Below the pieces are notes generated by a model. It was not told where the DNA came from, did not search any database, and saw only the letters and a list, made by a program, of their open reading frames with translations. A DNA stretch of 64,000 nucleotides from assembly GCF_002007485.1 (NCBI RefSeq), contig NZ_CP015820.1, positions 2,046,001 to 2,110,000 of the forward strand, read 5' to 3'. Shown here one piece after another: positions 18,001 through 33,000 of this stretch. The DNA comes from Ditibartonella apihabitans. GTDB taxonomy: Bacteria; Pseudomonadota; Alphaproteobacteria; Rhizobiales; Rhizobiaceae. The translations under genes were made by a program, and so were the position numbers. How positions within the stretch are numbered: position 1 is the first letter of the stretch; every line of letters begins with the position of its first letter.

Positions 18001-21000
18001 TTGCATCATGATCGTATTCGCCGGTACTCGAAATAACGCGCGTCTTGATGACATAACTTCCGTCAGCAAGGGCAGGCTTGTTTCGCCAATCAAGTTCCCA
18101 CTTTCCATTGGCGGAATTATAGGTAAGGTCATACCATTGATTATTGATGAGGGCTTGTACCTTGTCGGTATCTTTTAGCGTTCCATCCACTTTGAAGCTG
18201 AAGAGGAGTGTATTATCCTGTGTGGTGAAGTCGCTGCTCTCGAAGCCCGTATCGTCGGTAATGCTGTCGAGTGTTGCCTTGGCACCGGGAACTGTTTTAT
18301 CAACAATAAATGCATGCGCTTCTGATGCCGGTCCTTCGTTGCCGGCAGCGTCCACCGGACGGGCTGTCAGCGAGTGTGAACCGTTGGCAAGCTTGGCATC
18401 GGAGTTTCTGTTACCCGCTTCCCAGAACCAAGTATGATCGCTATCCACATCCACTTCGGCAATTAATTTATTATTGTCATAGATGCGCACTTTCTTGGCG
18501 TCACTTGGTGCCGTTCCGCTAAAGATCGGGCTATCATCATTGGTGTGATCATTTTGGTTGACCTTGATAATGGCCGGGCCATCTTCACCATTGGCACTAT
18601 TCGGCAAAACATTATCCTGAACAGTCTCGCCGGTTATCTGCTTGGGCGCGGTAATGTCGACCGTAACAACATATTCGTTTGAAACGCCGCTGGTCTTTCC
18701 CTCGGCATTTTGCGAAACGGCCGTAAACTTGTGGTCATCTTCGGTGAGCATTGCTCCGGTTGTATAAGACCATTTGCCCTCGCCATCGGCATAAACGCGG
18801 CCGATTTCCTTGCCATTATCATAGATGATAACAAGGCTGTTCTTCGGTGCGGTGCCTTTAATCGTCGGATTGGTATCGTCGGTCGTGCCATTGTCAACAC
18901 GGGAGCCACCATTTGCAACTGCACCCTGAATAAGGCCGACATCATCAGTAACCTCGGTAATTGTCGGCCGGTCAGGTTCACCATTATCAATATTCAGTTT
19001 GAAATCCTGTCCGGCAAGAACAGTGCCATCGGTGCCTGTTGCCTCGACATAATAATTATGTTCGCCGGCGGCCTGTTCCGTCAAACCGATAGACCATTTG
19101 CCATCCGAACCGACAATGCACGGGTCGCCAACTTTCGTTTGTTTTGTAGCATCGCTATAAACGGTGACAGTCGAGCCTGCCGGTGCCGTGCCGTGAAGTT
19201 CGGGCGTTGTATCATCGGTATGACCGCCATTGGCAATCGGGCCTTTAATCGGATCCACATTGTCAACGGCATAATCAACCGTTACGGTATTTCCATTATC
19301 GGCTATTGTAATATCGGTTGCAAAACCACGATCGCTTTCATTACCGGCCGCATCTTTTACCGTGGTGGTAAAATGATGTTCGCCTTTATCAAGCGGCGTT
19401 GTCGGAGTGAACGACCACGAACCATCCGGATTAACTTTCGTCTCGCCGATTGCTTTGTCACCATCATAAATGGTCACAACATCACCCGGTTGCGCTTTAT
19501 CTATCTTGCCCGAGAAGGTGGGCGTTGTGTCGTTTGTTGTTCCGTGATCGGTGCTGTCATCGGAGATCACCGACTTATTAGGGGCAACATCGCTTGTAAT
19601 TGTCGGACGTCCGGGACTAGCCGGTGGAGTTGTATCCACCACAAACGGATAAGGTGCGGTTGCCGCACTCTTGTTGCCGCCGGCATCTGTTGCCTGAACC
19701 CAGATTTTATGGGTCCCGTCGTCAAGTCCCTGCAAACTCGTTTCCCAATGGCCGTCATTATCGACTTTTACGGTCTCGAGCAACCTGTCTTCGCCATTGA
19801 ACTGGTCGTAAATTTTAACATAAGAGCCTTTTGTACCGGTTCCTTTGATAAACGGCGTATTGTCGCGCGTGATCCCGTTTTGCTGAATCTGGTTATCCGG
19901 AAAAACAACATTCGGATCATCATCATGGCCAATCTGGGTAATCGACGGAGTACCGGGCGCATGCCCGATAAGATCGAACTCGAAAACATCGGATTTTGTT
20001 TTGCCCACCACGCCGGCATGGTTGACCGGAACCACCCAGAAACGGTGATGTCCCGGCATCAACGGACTATCCGGTTCAACCTCCCACGAACCGTCACTAT
20101 TGATAGTCTTCTTGCCAATCGGCTTGGCGTTCGGGTCTGAAGGGTCGCTATCATAAAGAAGCACAGAATCGACCTCGGCAGGATCAAGGGAACCCGCTTT
20201 GCCTTTGACTGTCGGCCGATTGTCATCGGTGACGTGCGGTTTATTATTTTCCCCGATAATGCCGATATCGGGAGCCTGATCGTCATAGACATCAAAATCC
20301 TTCGAGCCGGACCAATCAGGACCTTCAGTCGTCAGAGACAAGCCCAAAGGTGGTGATTTCGGTCCCTGATTACCGGCCTTATCCTCAAGCACAGCTACAA
20401 AATAATAATCCTTATTATCCGGATAATGGGCTTCATCAAGATTAGGGGTAAATTTCCAATTGGTGCCATCCGGATGGATAGAACCAAGCTTGATCGGCTT
20501 GCCATTCTCGTCTTTTAGAATATTGCCGTCTTTATCGGCAAGATAAATGACAACATAATCGCCGGACTTCGCACCCGTAACTGTTCCATGCAATTCGGGT
20601 GTGCGATCATCGGTATAATTTTTTTCGGTATGGCTGCTGAAATCTTGTTCAACGCCGACATTATCAACGAATTTATCAAGCGTTATCGTGCCATCCGGAC
20701 CTTGATTATCAAGCGTCATTGTTTTTTCATCGATATCCGATGTCCGGCCGGCATTGTCGATAATGCGGGTTTTGATGATATAATTTGTGCCATTGGCACT
20801 CGCCGGCAAAGCTGTTACCGGACGGAAGAAATAACGGCCGCTTGCTTCATCAAATTCTGTGTCGTACCACTGCCCGCCAATATTGATCTGGACTTTTTCA
20901 CCATTTGCGGCATTGAGCTTTTCCGAGGTCGTGATGTAGATTGTCGGCTGTGTATCACTGGTAACATAGTCGTTCGTATCAAAACCGGTATCCTGTGAAA

Positions 21001-24000
21001 TACCGACAATTGTCGGTTTGGTGGCAATCGTTCCGGTGAGAACCTTAAAATTCCATGCACCGGTTGGAATACCGATATTGCCAACAGCATCAACGGGCTT
21101 GGCCTGAAACGAATGGTCGCCATTTGCCAAGGCAGTATCGGGTGTATAGCTCCATGTATATTGCCCGTTATTGTTGACAACCTTGGCTTCCCCGATTTTG
21201 ACGCCATGGTCATAGATAAAGACCTTGTCGATGTCGGCTGTGGCCGAACCGCTATAGGTCGGCCTGTCGTCATTCGTCATGCCATTATTGCTGATCGTAC
21301 CGGTGGTTTCCGGTACGTCGTCGGTCAAGTTGACAGACTGCAAAGCATCCGGCGCAGTCAAATCGATCGTATATTTGAACTCGGGTGATTTGTCGCTTTC
21401 ATTGCCGGCTGCATCAACAGATGTCGCCTGAAAGTGATGTTCCCCTTCCGGTAACGGGCTTTGAACCGAATATTCCCAATTGCCGTTGGAATCGGCTTTC
21501 ACGCTATCAACCAGATGCGTCTCGCCATTCACCGTATCATAAATATTGACTATGCCGTTCGGTTCGGCACCATGGCCTTTCAAAGTCGGCGTGGTGTCGT
21601 CGCTTGCCGCACCGGAGGCAAGATCATCCGACTGGTTCGCACCAACATCATCGCTGGCGCTGGCAATCTCTGGAACGTGGTCATTTTGCGTGTCGACAAC
21701 AAGCTTGAAGCTGTCAGACTTCGTCGAATTATTCGGAAGCGTTGCCTCGGCAACAATCGTGTAACTACCATCGGGAAGTTGCTTGTCTTGCGGCCAGACA
21801 AATGCCCAGTCGCCATTGGAATCGGCATAGACTTTGCCGTATTCTGTTCTCACTCCGCCAACATCAGTATAGATAGTGACAGCCGAGTTGGGCGTTGCAC
21901 GTCCATGCAAATCCGGCGTTGCGTCATTGGTGAGCCCTCCGTCGGAAATCTTTCCGGTGTAATCTTCGGTGGATTTCTTTTGGTCATCAACAGCGTAAAG
22001 GATGCTGACATCGACATTTGTCGGATCAACAGTGACTGTTGTTGATTGGCTTTTTGCACTTTCATTTCCTGCCGCATCGGTAACCGATGTTGCAAATTCG
22101 TAATCACCTTTAGCAAGCGGATTTTCCGGTGTCCATGACCATTTGCCCGATGACGGGTCGACCGTTGTCTCGCCAATTTTGACATATTGACCGTCGACTT
22201 TGTTGTAAATAGTAACTTTGTCGCCCACTTGCGGGTTTTGAACAGTGCCGCTGAATGTCGGGGTTTGATCGGGTGTCGTGCCATTATTTTCAATCGTACC
22301 GATACCGGGTTCCTGATCGGATTGAAGAGAAGGAACATCCGGCTGGTTTGGCGCATGATTATCATAAACAATCGGATATTCGCCGGTTTTTGAACTCGGC
22401 ACACCCGTCTGGTCAACCGCTTGAACGGCAAAGTTATAATGCGTTCCAAGACCATCGGTCGAAGTATCTTTCAAGGCATAAGCAGCCGGAAGTTTGAAAG
22501 TCCATGTGCCATCATCGCCGACAATAACCGGATTGTCATCGGTATTGATTTCCTGGCCGTTTTTAAAAATGTGAATGCGTGTGCCTTTGGTTCCCATACC
22601 ATGAAGGGTCGGCGTCGCATCGTCTGTCGACTGGCCTTTTTGCAGGTAAACGGATTTGCCTTCCGGATTGTTATAATCATCAATAATATTGGTGATCGAT
22701 GGCGTCCCCGGAGCATGTCCGGCAAAATTGAAGTTCCATTCGACATCTTGAAGCGGCGTGCGGTTCCCTGCCGGATCGACAGCAACCAGATGGAAACGGT
22801 GTTGGCCGGGGGTAATGGCTTTATTCGGAACGATTTTGAATGATCCATCCGCCTCGATAAGCCCCTCACCGATTTTGGTGTTTCCGTCGTAGAGTTCTAC
22901 GATTCCACCGGCTGCCCCTGTAACAGTTCCCGCTCCCGCCTGAACTTCCGGATAATTGTCATCGGTGACGCCACCCGAATGCGGTATATCGCCGATATCC
23001 GGTTGCTGGTCGTCCACCAGTTTTATAGAATTGGCATTGCCCCATAGAGGGCCTGTCACATCGACAGTCAAAAGGAAGTCGTTGCTTGAAGCACCTTCAT
23101 TTCCGGCTGCATCCTTGACCACTGCAACATATTGGTAATTGCCTTCGGCAAGTTCGGAAAACTGGTACTGCCAGCTATAACTGCCATCACCGTTTGATGT
23201 GAGGTGAATATTGTCGGCAACACTATGGAGATTGCCTTGGGAATCACGATAATAGAGATGAACAACATCGCCCTCATGTGCACCTTTCACGGTGCCTTTA
23301 AGAAGTGGCGTCTTGTCATTGGTTGCCGTTCCTGACGGATAATCGCCAACATTGTTTTCGACATCGTCATGGAATTTGTCAATCGTAACTGTATAACCGT
23401 CTAAAGGCGGGGTGGTGTCAACCGTCATATCCCGTGCTGTATCATGACCGACATTGCCTGCCGCATCGACCACACGCGCTTTGACGTGATAGACCTGATC
23501 GGTCAGTTCATGGCCCACCGCATAATAATATTTTCCGGTGTCCTTATTATAGCTTGCTGTAACCCATGTCAGCCCGTCATCAAGCGAAATCTCGACATGT
23601 TCGTTATCAGCAAGCGGCTGATTGACGCTCACAAAAATCGTCGGATTTTTGTCCTGCGTGATAAAGTCGTCGTCTTTTGGTCCGGTATCGTTCGACACGC
23701 CGCTGATTGTCGGCACTGCACCTGGTGCAATTGTATCGACAATAAATTCCGAACCCTGGCAATCTGTGCCTTCATTACCGGCACTATCCACCGGACGAGC
23801 AGTCAATGTATGTTGACCTTCGGAAAGCTTGTGGGTTTCGTCAGGCGTAAATGACCATGTCCCGTCTTCCTTGACTTTTGTCGAACCGATCAGCTTGCCA
23901 TTGTCATAAATATTGACAGTTTTTGCGTCCGAAGGTGCTTTTCCTGAATATTCGGGTTGATTGTCATTGGTATACTGGTCTTTTTTAAGTTGACCGGTAA

Positions 24001-27000
24001 AATCATTGGCATCGTTTTTGACATCATCGGTCACCGAAACTGTATCATTGGCGATCGGTGTAGGTGGTTCAATATCGACAATCACATTATAATCGGGAGA
24101 GTGCTGGCTTTCATTGCCAACCTCGTCGACAGTGGTCGCGCTTAAATGATGTGTTGTGTCTCCTCCAAGCGGAGAAGGTGGTGTGAAACTCCATTTTCCT
24201 TCACCATCGGCTATGGCCGAACCGATCAGCTTGCTTTCGCCTTTTTCGCCATTACTATTTTCTTCCTGGTCATAGATATTGACTTTCTGATATGGCTTTG
24301 CACCACTTCCGATAATTGTCGGAGTTGTATCATCGGTGCTCTCACCACTTCCAACATCATTCTGAATAGCGCCGACATCATCGGTTACTCTATCAATCGA
24401 CGGCTTTTGATTGTTGGTTATATCAACATCGAAATTGAAATCGGCTGTCGATTTTACATTCGACGGGCTCGTGGTTTCAGCATGAATGATATAATGGCCT
24501 TCGCCGAATTTTTCACTATCCTTGACCTGATAAGACCAATTGCCTTCACCATCGGCCTTGACCTTTGCAAGCTCATGAACCTGATTATTGGCATCGGTAT
24601 ATGTCAGAACAACATCGGAGTTCGGTGTTGCTTTACCGACAATAAGCGGCGTTCTGTCATCGGTCTTACTATTGTTTGTGATGTGTGATTCAAGCGGTGC
24701 CTGATCATCAACAAGATAGTCAATGCTGACATTGACCGTACTTGTGTCAACCGTGATATTGGTCGCCGTCCCCTTGCCGCTTTCATTACCGGCCGCATCA
24801 CTTAAAGACGTCTGGAACTGGTGATTGCCTTTCCCTAACGGATCCTTCGGTGTCCATGACCACTCTCCCTGATCGTTCACCTTTGCCTCCCCGACTTTCA
24901 CACCATCCTGATAGATATTGACCTTGTCACCGGGTTGATGCCCGTTGACCTTGCCGCTTAAAGTCGGTGTTGAATCGGCCGTTGTTCCGGTAATTGTATT
25001 GCCCTGATCATCTTTGGCCGTCGGTGCATCGGGTGCATCCGGCGCTTGTCTGTCAACAACAACCGGATACTCGCCCGTTTCATGGCTCCATGTTTTGCCT
25101 TCCTTATCCAATGCTTTGGCTGTAATGACATGGCGGGTACCATTCGGGTCTGTTGCCGGATTGGCAAGCGCCGGAAGCGTGGTTTCCCAGGTTCCATCCT
25201 CCTTCACAGCAACTTGGGCAACGTCCACCCCGTCAACGTAAATATGAACAGTCGAACCGGTTGTGCCTGTGCCCTTGATAAGCGGTGTGGAATCGTTTGT
25301 AACGGCATTTTTCTGGATGGTATCGCCATTGTCATCAAGAACATTGATAATCGAAGGTGTAGCCGGTGCATGGCCAACAAAGTTGAAATCCCATGCCGTT
25401 GTTCCCTGCGGTTGCTCGTTTCCGGCGTAATCAACCGGTTTTGCAACAAAACTGTGATTACCCTGACGCAACGGTACAGTCGGCTCGACACTCCATGACC
25501 CGTCACTATTGACCTTACCCGTTCCGATCAATGTGCCATTGTCATAAAGGTTGATTGAACCAACTTTTGTCGGGTCAACCGAATTGGCAGCCCCTTTTAA
25601 TGTCGGACGGCTGTCATCAGTGGTTGTACCCTTCAAAATTGTGCCGGTTGTCGGCAACTGGTCGTCAAAAAGATCAAGGCCGCTTTCGTTGATTGCAGGT
25701 GGCGGTGTTGTTGCAACGTCGAGGCCAAAGCCTGAAGAAGCTTGTCCGAGATTACCCGCTTCATCGGTGATAACGCCTCTGAACTCGTGATAGCCATCAT
25801 CGAGATGGTCTTTTGCCGTACCACCGGGAATACCTTTGACGTCGAACTTCCAATTGCCTGACTCATCAACTGTTGCCGTGCCGATTGTTACCCAGTCATT
25901 ACCGATTTTGACCTGCACAGTGACATAATCACCGGCCTTCATACCCGATGTATGACCGTTCAAAGTCGGCGTATTATCATTGGTTGCTTCACCATTGGAA
26001 CGGCTCTTCGACCCGCCTTCCTCATTGACATTATCGGTATAGCTGTCAATCACAATCTGATAGTCGCCACCGATTGGCGCAGTCTTGTCGATAACAACGT
26101 CCTGAGCCGGACCTTCTTTGACATTGCCTGCATCGTCAACAACGCGCCCGTAAACCTTGTGGACACCTTCAGAAAGATGAGTGTTGGAATGGTCATAATA
26201 CCAATAACCGTCAGTCGCGTCATAGGTGGCATCATACCATTTGCCGTCAATATTGACCTGAACCTTGTAGCCGGCCGGCAATTTTTCATTAACACCGAAT
26301 TTGAAAACAAGGCTGTCATCGCCGGTCTTGAAATCGCTATCGCTTAAACCCCGATCTTCATTAATCGAAACAAGTCTTGTCGTCTCGGTCGGTGCATCTG
26401 TTTTCACCGTCAGATCATATTCGGTATATTTTTCGCTATCGACACCAAGCTTGTTGGTTGTCTGGAGCTTGAAATGATGGGCACCGGGAAGAAGCTCGTC
26501 AACCGTGCATACCCATTGATGATCATTACCGATAGTGGCCGTGCCGATCTTGACAAGTTTGCCATCAATCTCGTCATAAATGGTTATTGTATCGCCGGGA
26601 TTGCCCTCGCCATAGAATGTCGGCTTGGTATCATTGGTTTTGCCACCCGAAACTAGATCATCCGTTTTTAACGGTACGTCATCCTGAACACGCGTAATGT
26701 CCGGTGCTTCAGGTGGCGTATTATCAATATCAAGGGCAAAATCGGAATGGGCATTGTTGCCGTTTTGAGCTGTCACAACAGCGGTATAAACATGGTGCCC
26801 GTTTGTTTGTTTTGGAAGTTCGAACGACCAATTGCCATGCCCGTCGGACGTAACCGTGCCAATAACCTTGTCACCTTCTTTGATGGTGACAACAGTGTTG
26901 GGACTGGTTGAACCGAAAAGCGTCGGTGTCGTGTCATCCGTTGTCTCACCATTTGCAAGGTCTTTGACAATATGGCCTGCATTATCTGCAGCATAATTGA

Positions 27001-30000
27001 TCGAAACGAGAATTGACGAACTATCTATGATAAAGCCGAATGCCGGACTCTTGTCACTGATATTGCCAGCCTTATCGGTGTAAGTCGTGGTAATCGAATG
27101 GTTGCCCTGACCGAGGTCGGTTGGCGTATAGCTCCAGTTTCCCTCGGCATCGGACATAACAGTCTGAACAAGTTTTGTCTTGCCATCAACTGTATCATAA
27201 ATATTGACAACAACACTGCCCTCGGCAGCTTTTCCGTGAATAGTCGGTGCCTTGTCATCAATTGTCGTGTTTGGCTCGACATCTCCCTTTTTATCACCGA
27301 CATGGTCGTCCAACTTCGGCAGATCCGGTGTTGTCGGTTTTAATGTATCGACATTGATCGGCCAGAACCCTGTCTTGTCGGATTCCTGTCCGGCGCTGTC
27401 ACTTGCAGAAGCGCGAATTTGCCAGCTCTCGCCATTTGGCAAAATACCGGCCAATGAAGGATCAATCTCGACCGCCCAATGGCCGTCACCGCCGACCTTA
27501 ACACCCTTGGCGACAAGTTTATCGCCAATATAGATATTGATAAACGAACCGGCATCACCGGTTCCTTTGATGAGCGGTGTGGCATCATTGGTAAACTGGT
27601 TTTTATCAATGAACTTGCCATCCGGATGGGATGCATCAATCTCTTTTCCATCATTGTTGTAAATACCGGTAATGGCTGGCATTCCCGGGGCTGCCCCCGC
27701 AATGTCGAAATCCCAGGTCTTGGCCTCACCTTCATTGCCCGCATCATCGGACGGACGGGCTTCGATTTTATGCGAGCCCGAACTTAAATGCGGCGTATAG
27801 GACCATGTGCCATCAGCTGCAACATCGACAATACCGGCAAGCGTACCATCAATATAGATATGGACTTTCGTGACATCGCTTCCTGCCGGAAGTTTGCCCT
27901 TGATCTCAGGCGTTTTGTCGTCGGTTACTTTATGACCGGCATCGTTTATGTTCCATGCCGTGGTGCCATTGGCGCCATCAAATTCGCCAGTCTGTGGTCC
28001 CTCGTCATCCCACAAACCGATGTCACTGCCAAGTGTCCCTGTCGGTCCCTTGGTATCAACCTCGAATTTATAGGCCGGTGTTGGCTGACCTTCATTACCG
28101 GCTTTATCAACCGGACGCGCTATCCATTCATGCACGCCATCGGCAAGACCGTGTTCTGTTGACGGCGTGAAACTCCAGTCGCCATTTTTGTCAACTTTTG
28201 CAGAACCGATCAGCTTGCCATTGTCATAAATATTGACCGATTGGGTATCGCTTGAAATCGCGCGTCCGCTCATTGTCGGCGTATCATCATTGGTAAGCTT
28301 GATCTTTCCACCCTTACCGTCATCCTTCTCGAGCCAGCTCGGGAAGTCACCGACATTTGTTTCCTTGTTATCGACAAGCTTGATGGTGCTGTCGTCGAGA
28401 ACCGGCGCTGTACGATCAATGAAAAGATCATAGCCGTCTGTCGGATTGCTTTCATTGCCGACACTATCTGTCTCTGTCACAACAAATGTATATTTTGTCG
28501 GACTATGATTTGGATCATCGGTCAAAGCGACCGTTGGCGTAACCGACCATGTTCCATCCTCACGAACCACTGTCTGGCCGATAAGCGTACGCTCGCCCTT
28601 ATCATTAACGGTATAAAGCTTGATAATATCTCCCGCGACACCTTTACCATTAAAGGTCGGCGTGGTGTCGTCGGTAACATAATTATCATTCAATGGACGG
28701 TTGCCATCCGGATAGATTGCCGGATCGTTGCCGACATTGTCGATAACCTCGACAAGCTGAGGTGTTGCCGGTGCTGTTGTATCGATATGCAGGCTGAAAT
28801 GATGTTCGACTTTATTGCCCGCACTATTTGTCAAAGAGGCAATATATTCATGGATTTTGTCTTCACCGGCATTCTGTTGGGCCGGCAACTGGAATTCCCA
28901 TGTCCCGTCGGCCTTGACCGTCGTTTCATAGGTTGAACCGGTTGTCTTATCAAGAATCGTCACCTTTTGTCCGGGTGTGCCACGCCCGACAAGCTTCGGC
29001 GTGGCATCATTGGTGGCACCGCCATTGACAATCGTTTTTGCGTCTTTCTGGTAGTCATCAACAGCGTGATCGATTTTGACTTCCGGTGGTGTCAAATCAA
29101 GATTGAACCCTAACGGGTCACTTTTATCACTCACATTGCCGGCCGCATCGGTCAAAGTGGTTGTTATACTGTGTGCACCGGCTTTGAGAGGCGTGGTGGG
29201 CGTCCATGACCAAGTGCCATCCTCATGGACGGTCGTCTCTCCTATAACCTTGCCATTGTCATAAATGGTGACAATTGAATTCTTTTCACCTTTTCCCGAA
29301 AGGATCGGCATATCCTCGTCATAGGTCTTGCCTTCTTCAATGCTTCCATGCTGATCGCCGGAATTATCTTCCGCTTTGACAATATCGGGCTTTGCCGGTG
29401 CCGTCGTATCACGATTGATCCAGCTATCACCCGATGGTGCCCCGACCGCTCCCGCATCGTTCCTGGCATCGGCTACAAAACTATAACGACCATCGGTAAT
29501 GGCTTTGCGTGTCTCTGCTGAAACTGTGCTCAAATCCACTGTCTGCGACCAGCTACCGGAGCCATTGCTTGTCGTGGTTTCAAACGTATGAATGACCTTG
29601 CCGCTATCATCTTTCAGATAAACAGTAATGATCGAATTGGCCGGCGCACTTCCCTGAAGATGGAATATGTTTTCCTTCGTCGGATTATCCCATGTATAGG
29701 GTGCATTATTGTCACCTGTTGTCGCCGAATCGATCGACGTCTGGCCAACGGTTGCCATATCAAGAACAAACGGAAATGATGTACGTGCTCCCTCGACACC
29801 TGCCTTGTTTTCATAAGCAACTTCGAACTTATGATTATTACCGGCGTTGAGTGTCGGCGTATATTCCCAACTTCCGTCTTCGCTTACCGGAATTTTGGTC
29901 AGTAATTTGCCATTGTCATATATATTGATTGTCGAAATCCGGCCGGAATTCAATAAATCTGTCGGCAAATGCCCTTTAAGGGTGGGCGTTGTATCGTCGG

Positions 30001-33000
30001 TGATAACAACTTTCTCGCCATGCTGGCCTTGCCGCGTCGCCCACTCACCATCACGATAGGAGCCCACAATCGAACCGGCATCGTCAATGAGATCAACTTC
30101 ATCCTTGCTGTTCCCCATCGCCGGAACCGGCTCGGTGTCGAAACCTAACAGGAACTTGTCCGAATGGTTGCTTTCGTTACCCGCCGGATCGGTTGCCGTC
30201 GTGGTAAATTCATGCATTCCTTTTGTATTGCTAATCGGGCTTGTCGGCGAAACACTCCATGTGCCATCGTCTTTTACAACCGATTGGCCAACAAGCTTGT
30301 CACCATCGTATAATTTTATAACGTCTCCGACAGTACCTTTGCCGGAAAATGTCGGCGTTGTATCATCTGTCGTATCACCACTATGAAGTACTTTATCTCC
30401 ATTCGTATTGTTGGTGGCATTGTCTTTATTGCCAACATTGTCGATGACTTTATCAATGGCCGGTGCATCCGGTGCTTTTGTATCAATCGTCAAATGGAAA
30501 TCGGCAGTCTGGGTATTGCCTGCCGCATTGGTGATTTTTGCGTGATAGCTATGGGTGACTTCCTGATTATCGCCTGCCTGGTTTGGAAGCTCGAACTGCC
30601 AATTTCCTGCGCCATCGACTTTGGTCCGGCCAATTTCCTTGCCATTCTCGTCGGTGATCACGACTGTCTGATTAGGCGTGCCACGCCCGTAAAGGGTCGG
30701 CGTGCGATCATCCGTGACACCATTATCCGCGACATCCTTACGGATTGACCCTTCATCATCATGAGCACCATCGACAAAAATATTTACACCCGATTTGTCG
30801 ACAGTCACTTTGACAGCGCCACTCTTTTCACTTTCATTGCCGGCAGCATCCGTCAATGTCGTCGTCAAACTGTGGTCGCCACCTTTAAGCGGCGGATTGG
30901 GCGTGAAACTCCATGTTCCATCATCACCGACAACTGTCTCGCCAATCGGCGTTTTCCCGTCATTGTCATAAATCTTGACGACTTCGCCCTTTTTCCCCTT
31001 GCCCGATAAGGTTGGCGTATCATCATCTGTTGTCGAACCCGCAGTAATTTCGCCTTGCTTTTCGCCAACATTATCCATCGCCTTCGGCGCATCCGGCGCA
31101 TCCGGCGCTGTCGTATCGCGTTCCAGCCAATGCGAGCCGGACGCATCGGTTGGCGCACCTTTACTATCGACTGCACTTGCTTTGAAACTATATTCCCCAT
31201 CCTTCAAAGGCGGATTAAGATGCGACAGATCTCCCGTATTGACCGACCATGACCCGTCTTTCGAAACGTCAGCCGTCCATTCCAATGGCTCGCCTTTATA
31301 ATTTTTGACAGGATTACCATCCTTGTCATAAAGCCGGAGCGTTACTTTCCCTGAAGACGGTCCGCCACCTGTCACAAAGAAGCTGTTGGAATTGGTCGGA
31401 TAACCGGATTCATGATAGTGCCCCTGATCGTCCTGTACCTGCTGGATAGAAGGCGGTCCTGCACGGTTCAGATCAACCCAGAAATCATAATCATCAGGAT
31501 TTGACTGTTCGCCAACTGTGCCGAATTTATTGACAATAGCCGCACTTAAGCGATGGTCACCCTGCAACCATTCCTGCTTATATTCCCAACTCCCGTCACC
31601 TTTGACCTTGGCTTCGCCAATCTTCTTGCCATTGTCATAAATATTGACGTGATCGACATTCGAAACGTCGTAGCCTGAAGGAATTTTGCCTTTGAACACC
31701 GCATGGTTATCGTCGGTAACCTTCTTATGGTCGCTGTCACGCTCTGCCCAATCTTTGTAAGATCCGGTAACAGCCCCGACATTATCAATGACATCAAGAT
31801 TTTCCTCGCCAATTGCAGGAGGAAGCGTCCGGTCAAAAGCAAAGTTGCCGTTGATGTGATCGCTTTCATTGCCAACTTTGTTCTTGGCGTAAATCTCGTA
31901 ATTATAATTGCCTTTGGTAAGCTTATAAGCTTCAGGCAAACGGAAGGCGAATGTGCCATCATCACGAATAACTTTTTCGCCCGCCCCTCTTTGGGACCCC
32001 GCTTCATTCACCGTATTGCGATCAATAACAAATTCATGCCCATTGAGTTTGATGATGATATGGGTAACATCTTTACCGATGCGCCCACAAAATACCGGTG
32101 TCTCGTCATCGGTCGTGCCACCCGTTAACGGCAATGCTCCGGTCACTTCCGGATGATTGTCTTCAACACGGAAATCTTCAATGCCATACGGCCTGCTCGA
32201 GTCAATATTAACATTAAAATCGGTTCCCGCACTTTCATTGCCGGCAGCATCCGTCAATGTCGTGGTGAGTTTATGGTGACCTTCACTTAAAGCTTTGTTC
32301 GTTTCAACCGACCAGTTGCCATCTTTATCGACAGTGCCCTGTCCAACAAGCGTTTTGTTGCCTTTGTCATCGGTATCATAAATCTTGACCGTGCTTCCAG
32401 GCTCTCCCTTACCTGTCAAAGTCGGCGTCTTGTCATTGGTATAATCACCATCCTTCAATGTTCCGTCGGAACCAACCGGATTAGGCGAGACATCGTCAAT
32501 ACCACGAGCAACACTCGGCGCATCGGGTGCATGCGTATCCACATTGAACTCGTAATTTGCCTCTGTACTGACATGACCGTTAGCGTCAATCTGGGTTACT
32601 TTGGCGATGTATTTTCCATCGTTAAGCTTCGGTAATTCGAAACTCCACGTACCGTCCGAATTGACCTTTGTGGTCATATCCGGATAACCGTCAATGTGAA
32701 TCCTGATTGTATTGCCAGGCGTGCCCTTACCCGACAATAGCGGCGTGGTATCATTGAGATAACCGCCATTTCTGACAGCCAGAAGATTCTTCGGATCATT
32801 GTTGTTTATCACCGTATAGACGGGTGCAGGCGGTGGTGTACTGTTACCATCGTCATGATGGTTACCATCATTGGCATGTTCTGCCGCAATACCACTACCC
32901 GCGCCAACAGCCCCCAGAATTCCGAGAAGAACAGCGTTCGAATAACCGCTCTTGTCGGTTATTTCTTCATAGAGCACATTGCTATCAACAACACCGTCAC

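Noticed and set aside
18000-31000. Repeats in the adhesin as a CRISPR array or satellite DNA
   Set aside because: Repeat periods of about 330 nt keep the reading frame and encode Ig-like domains; there are no short repeat-spacer units.
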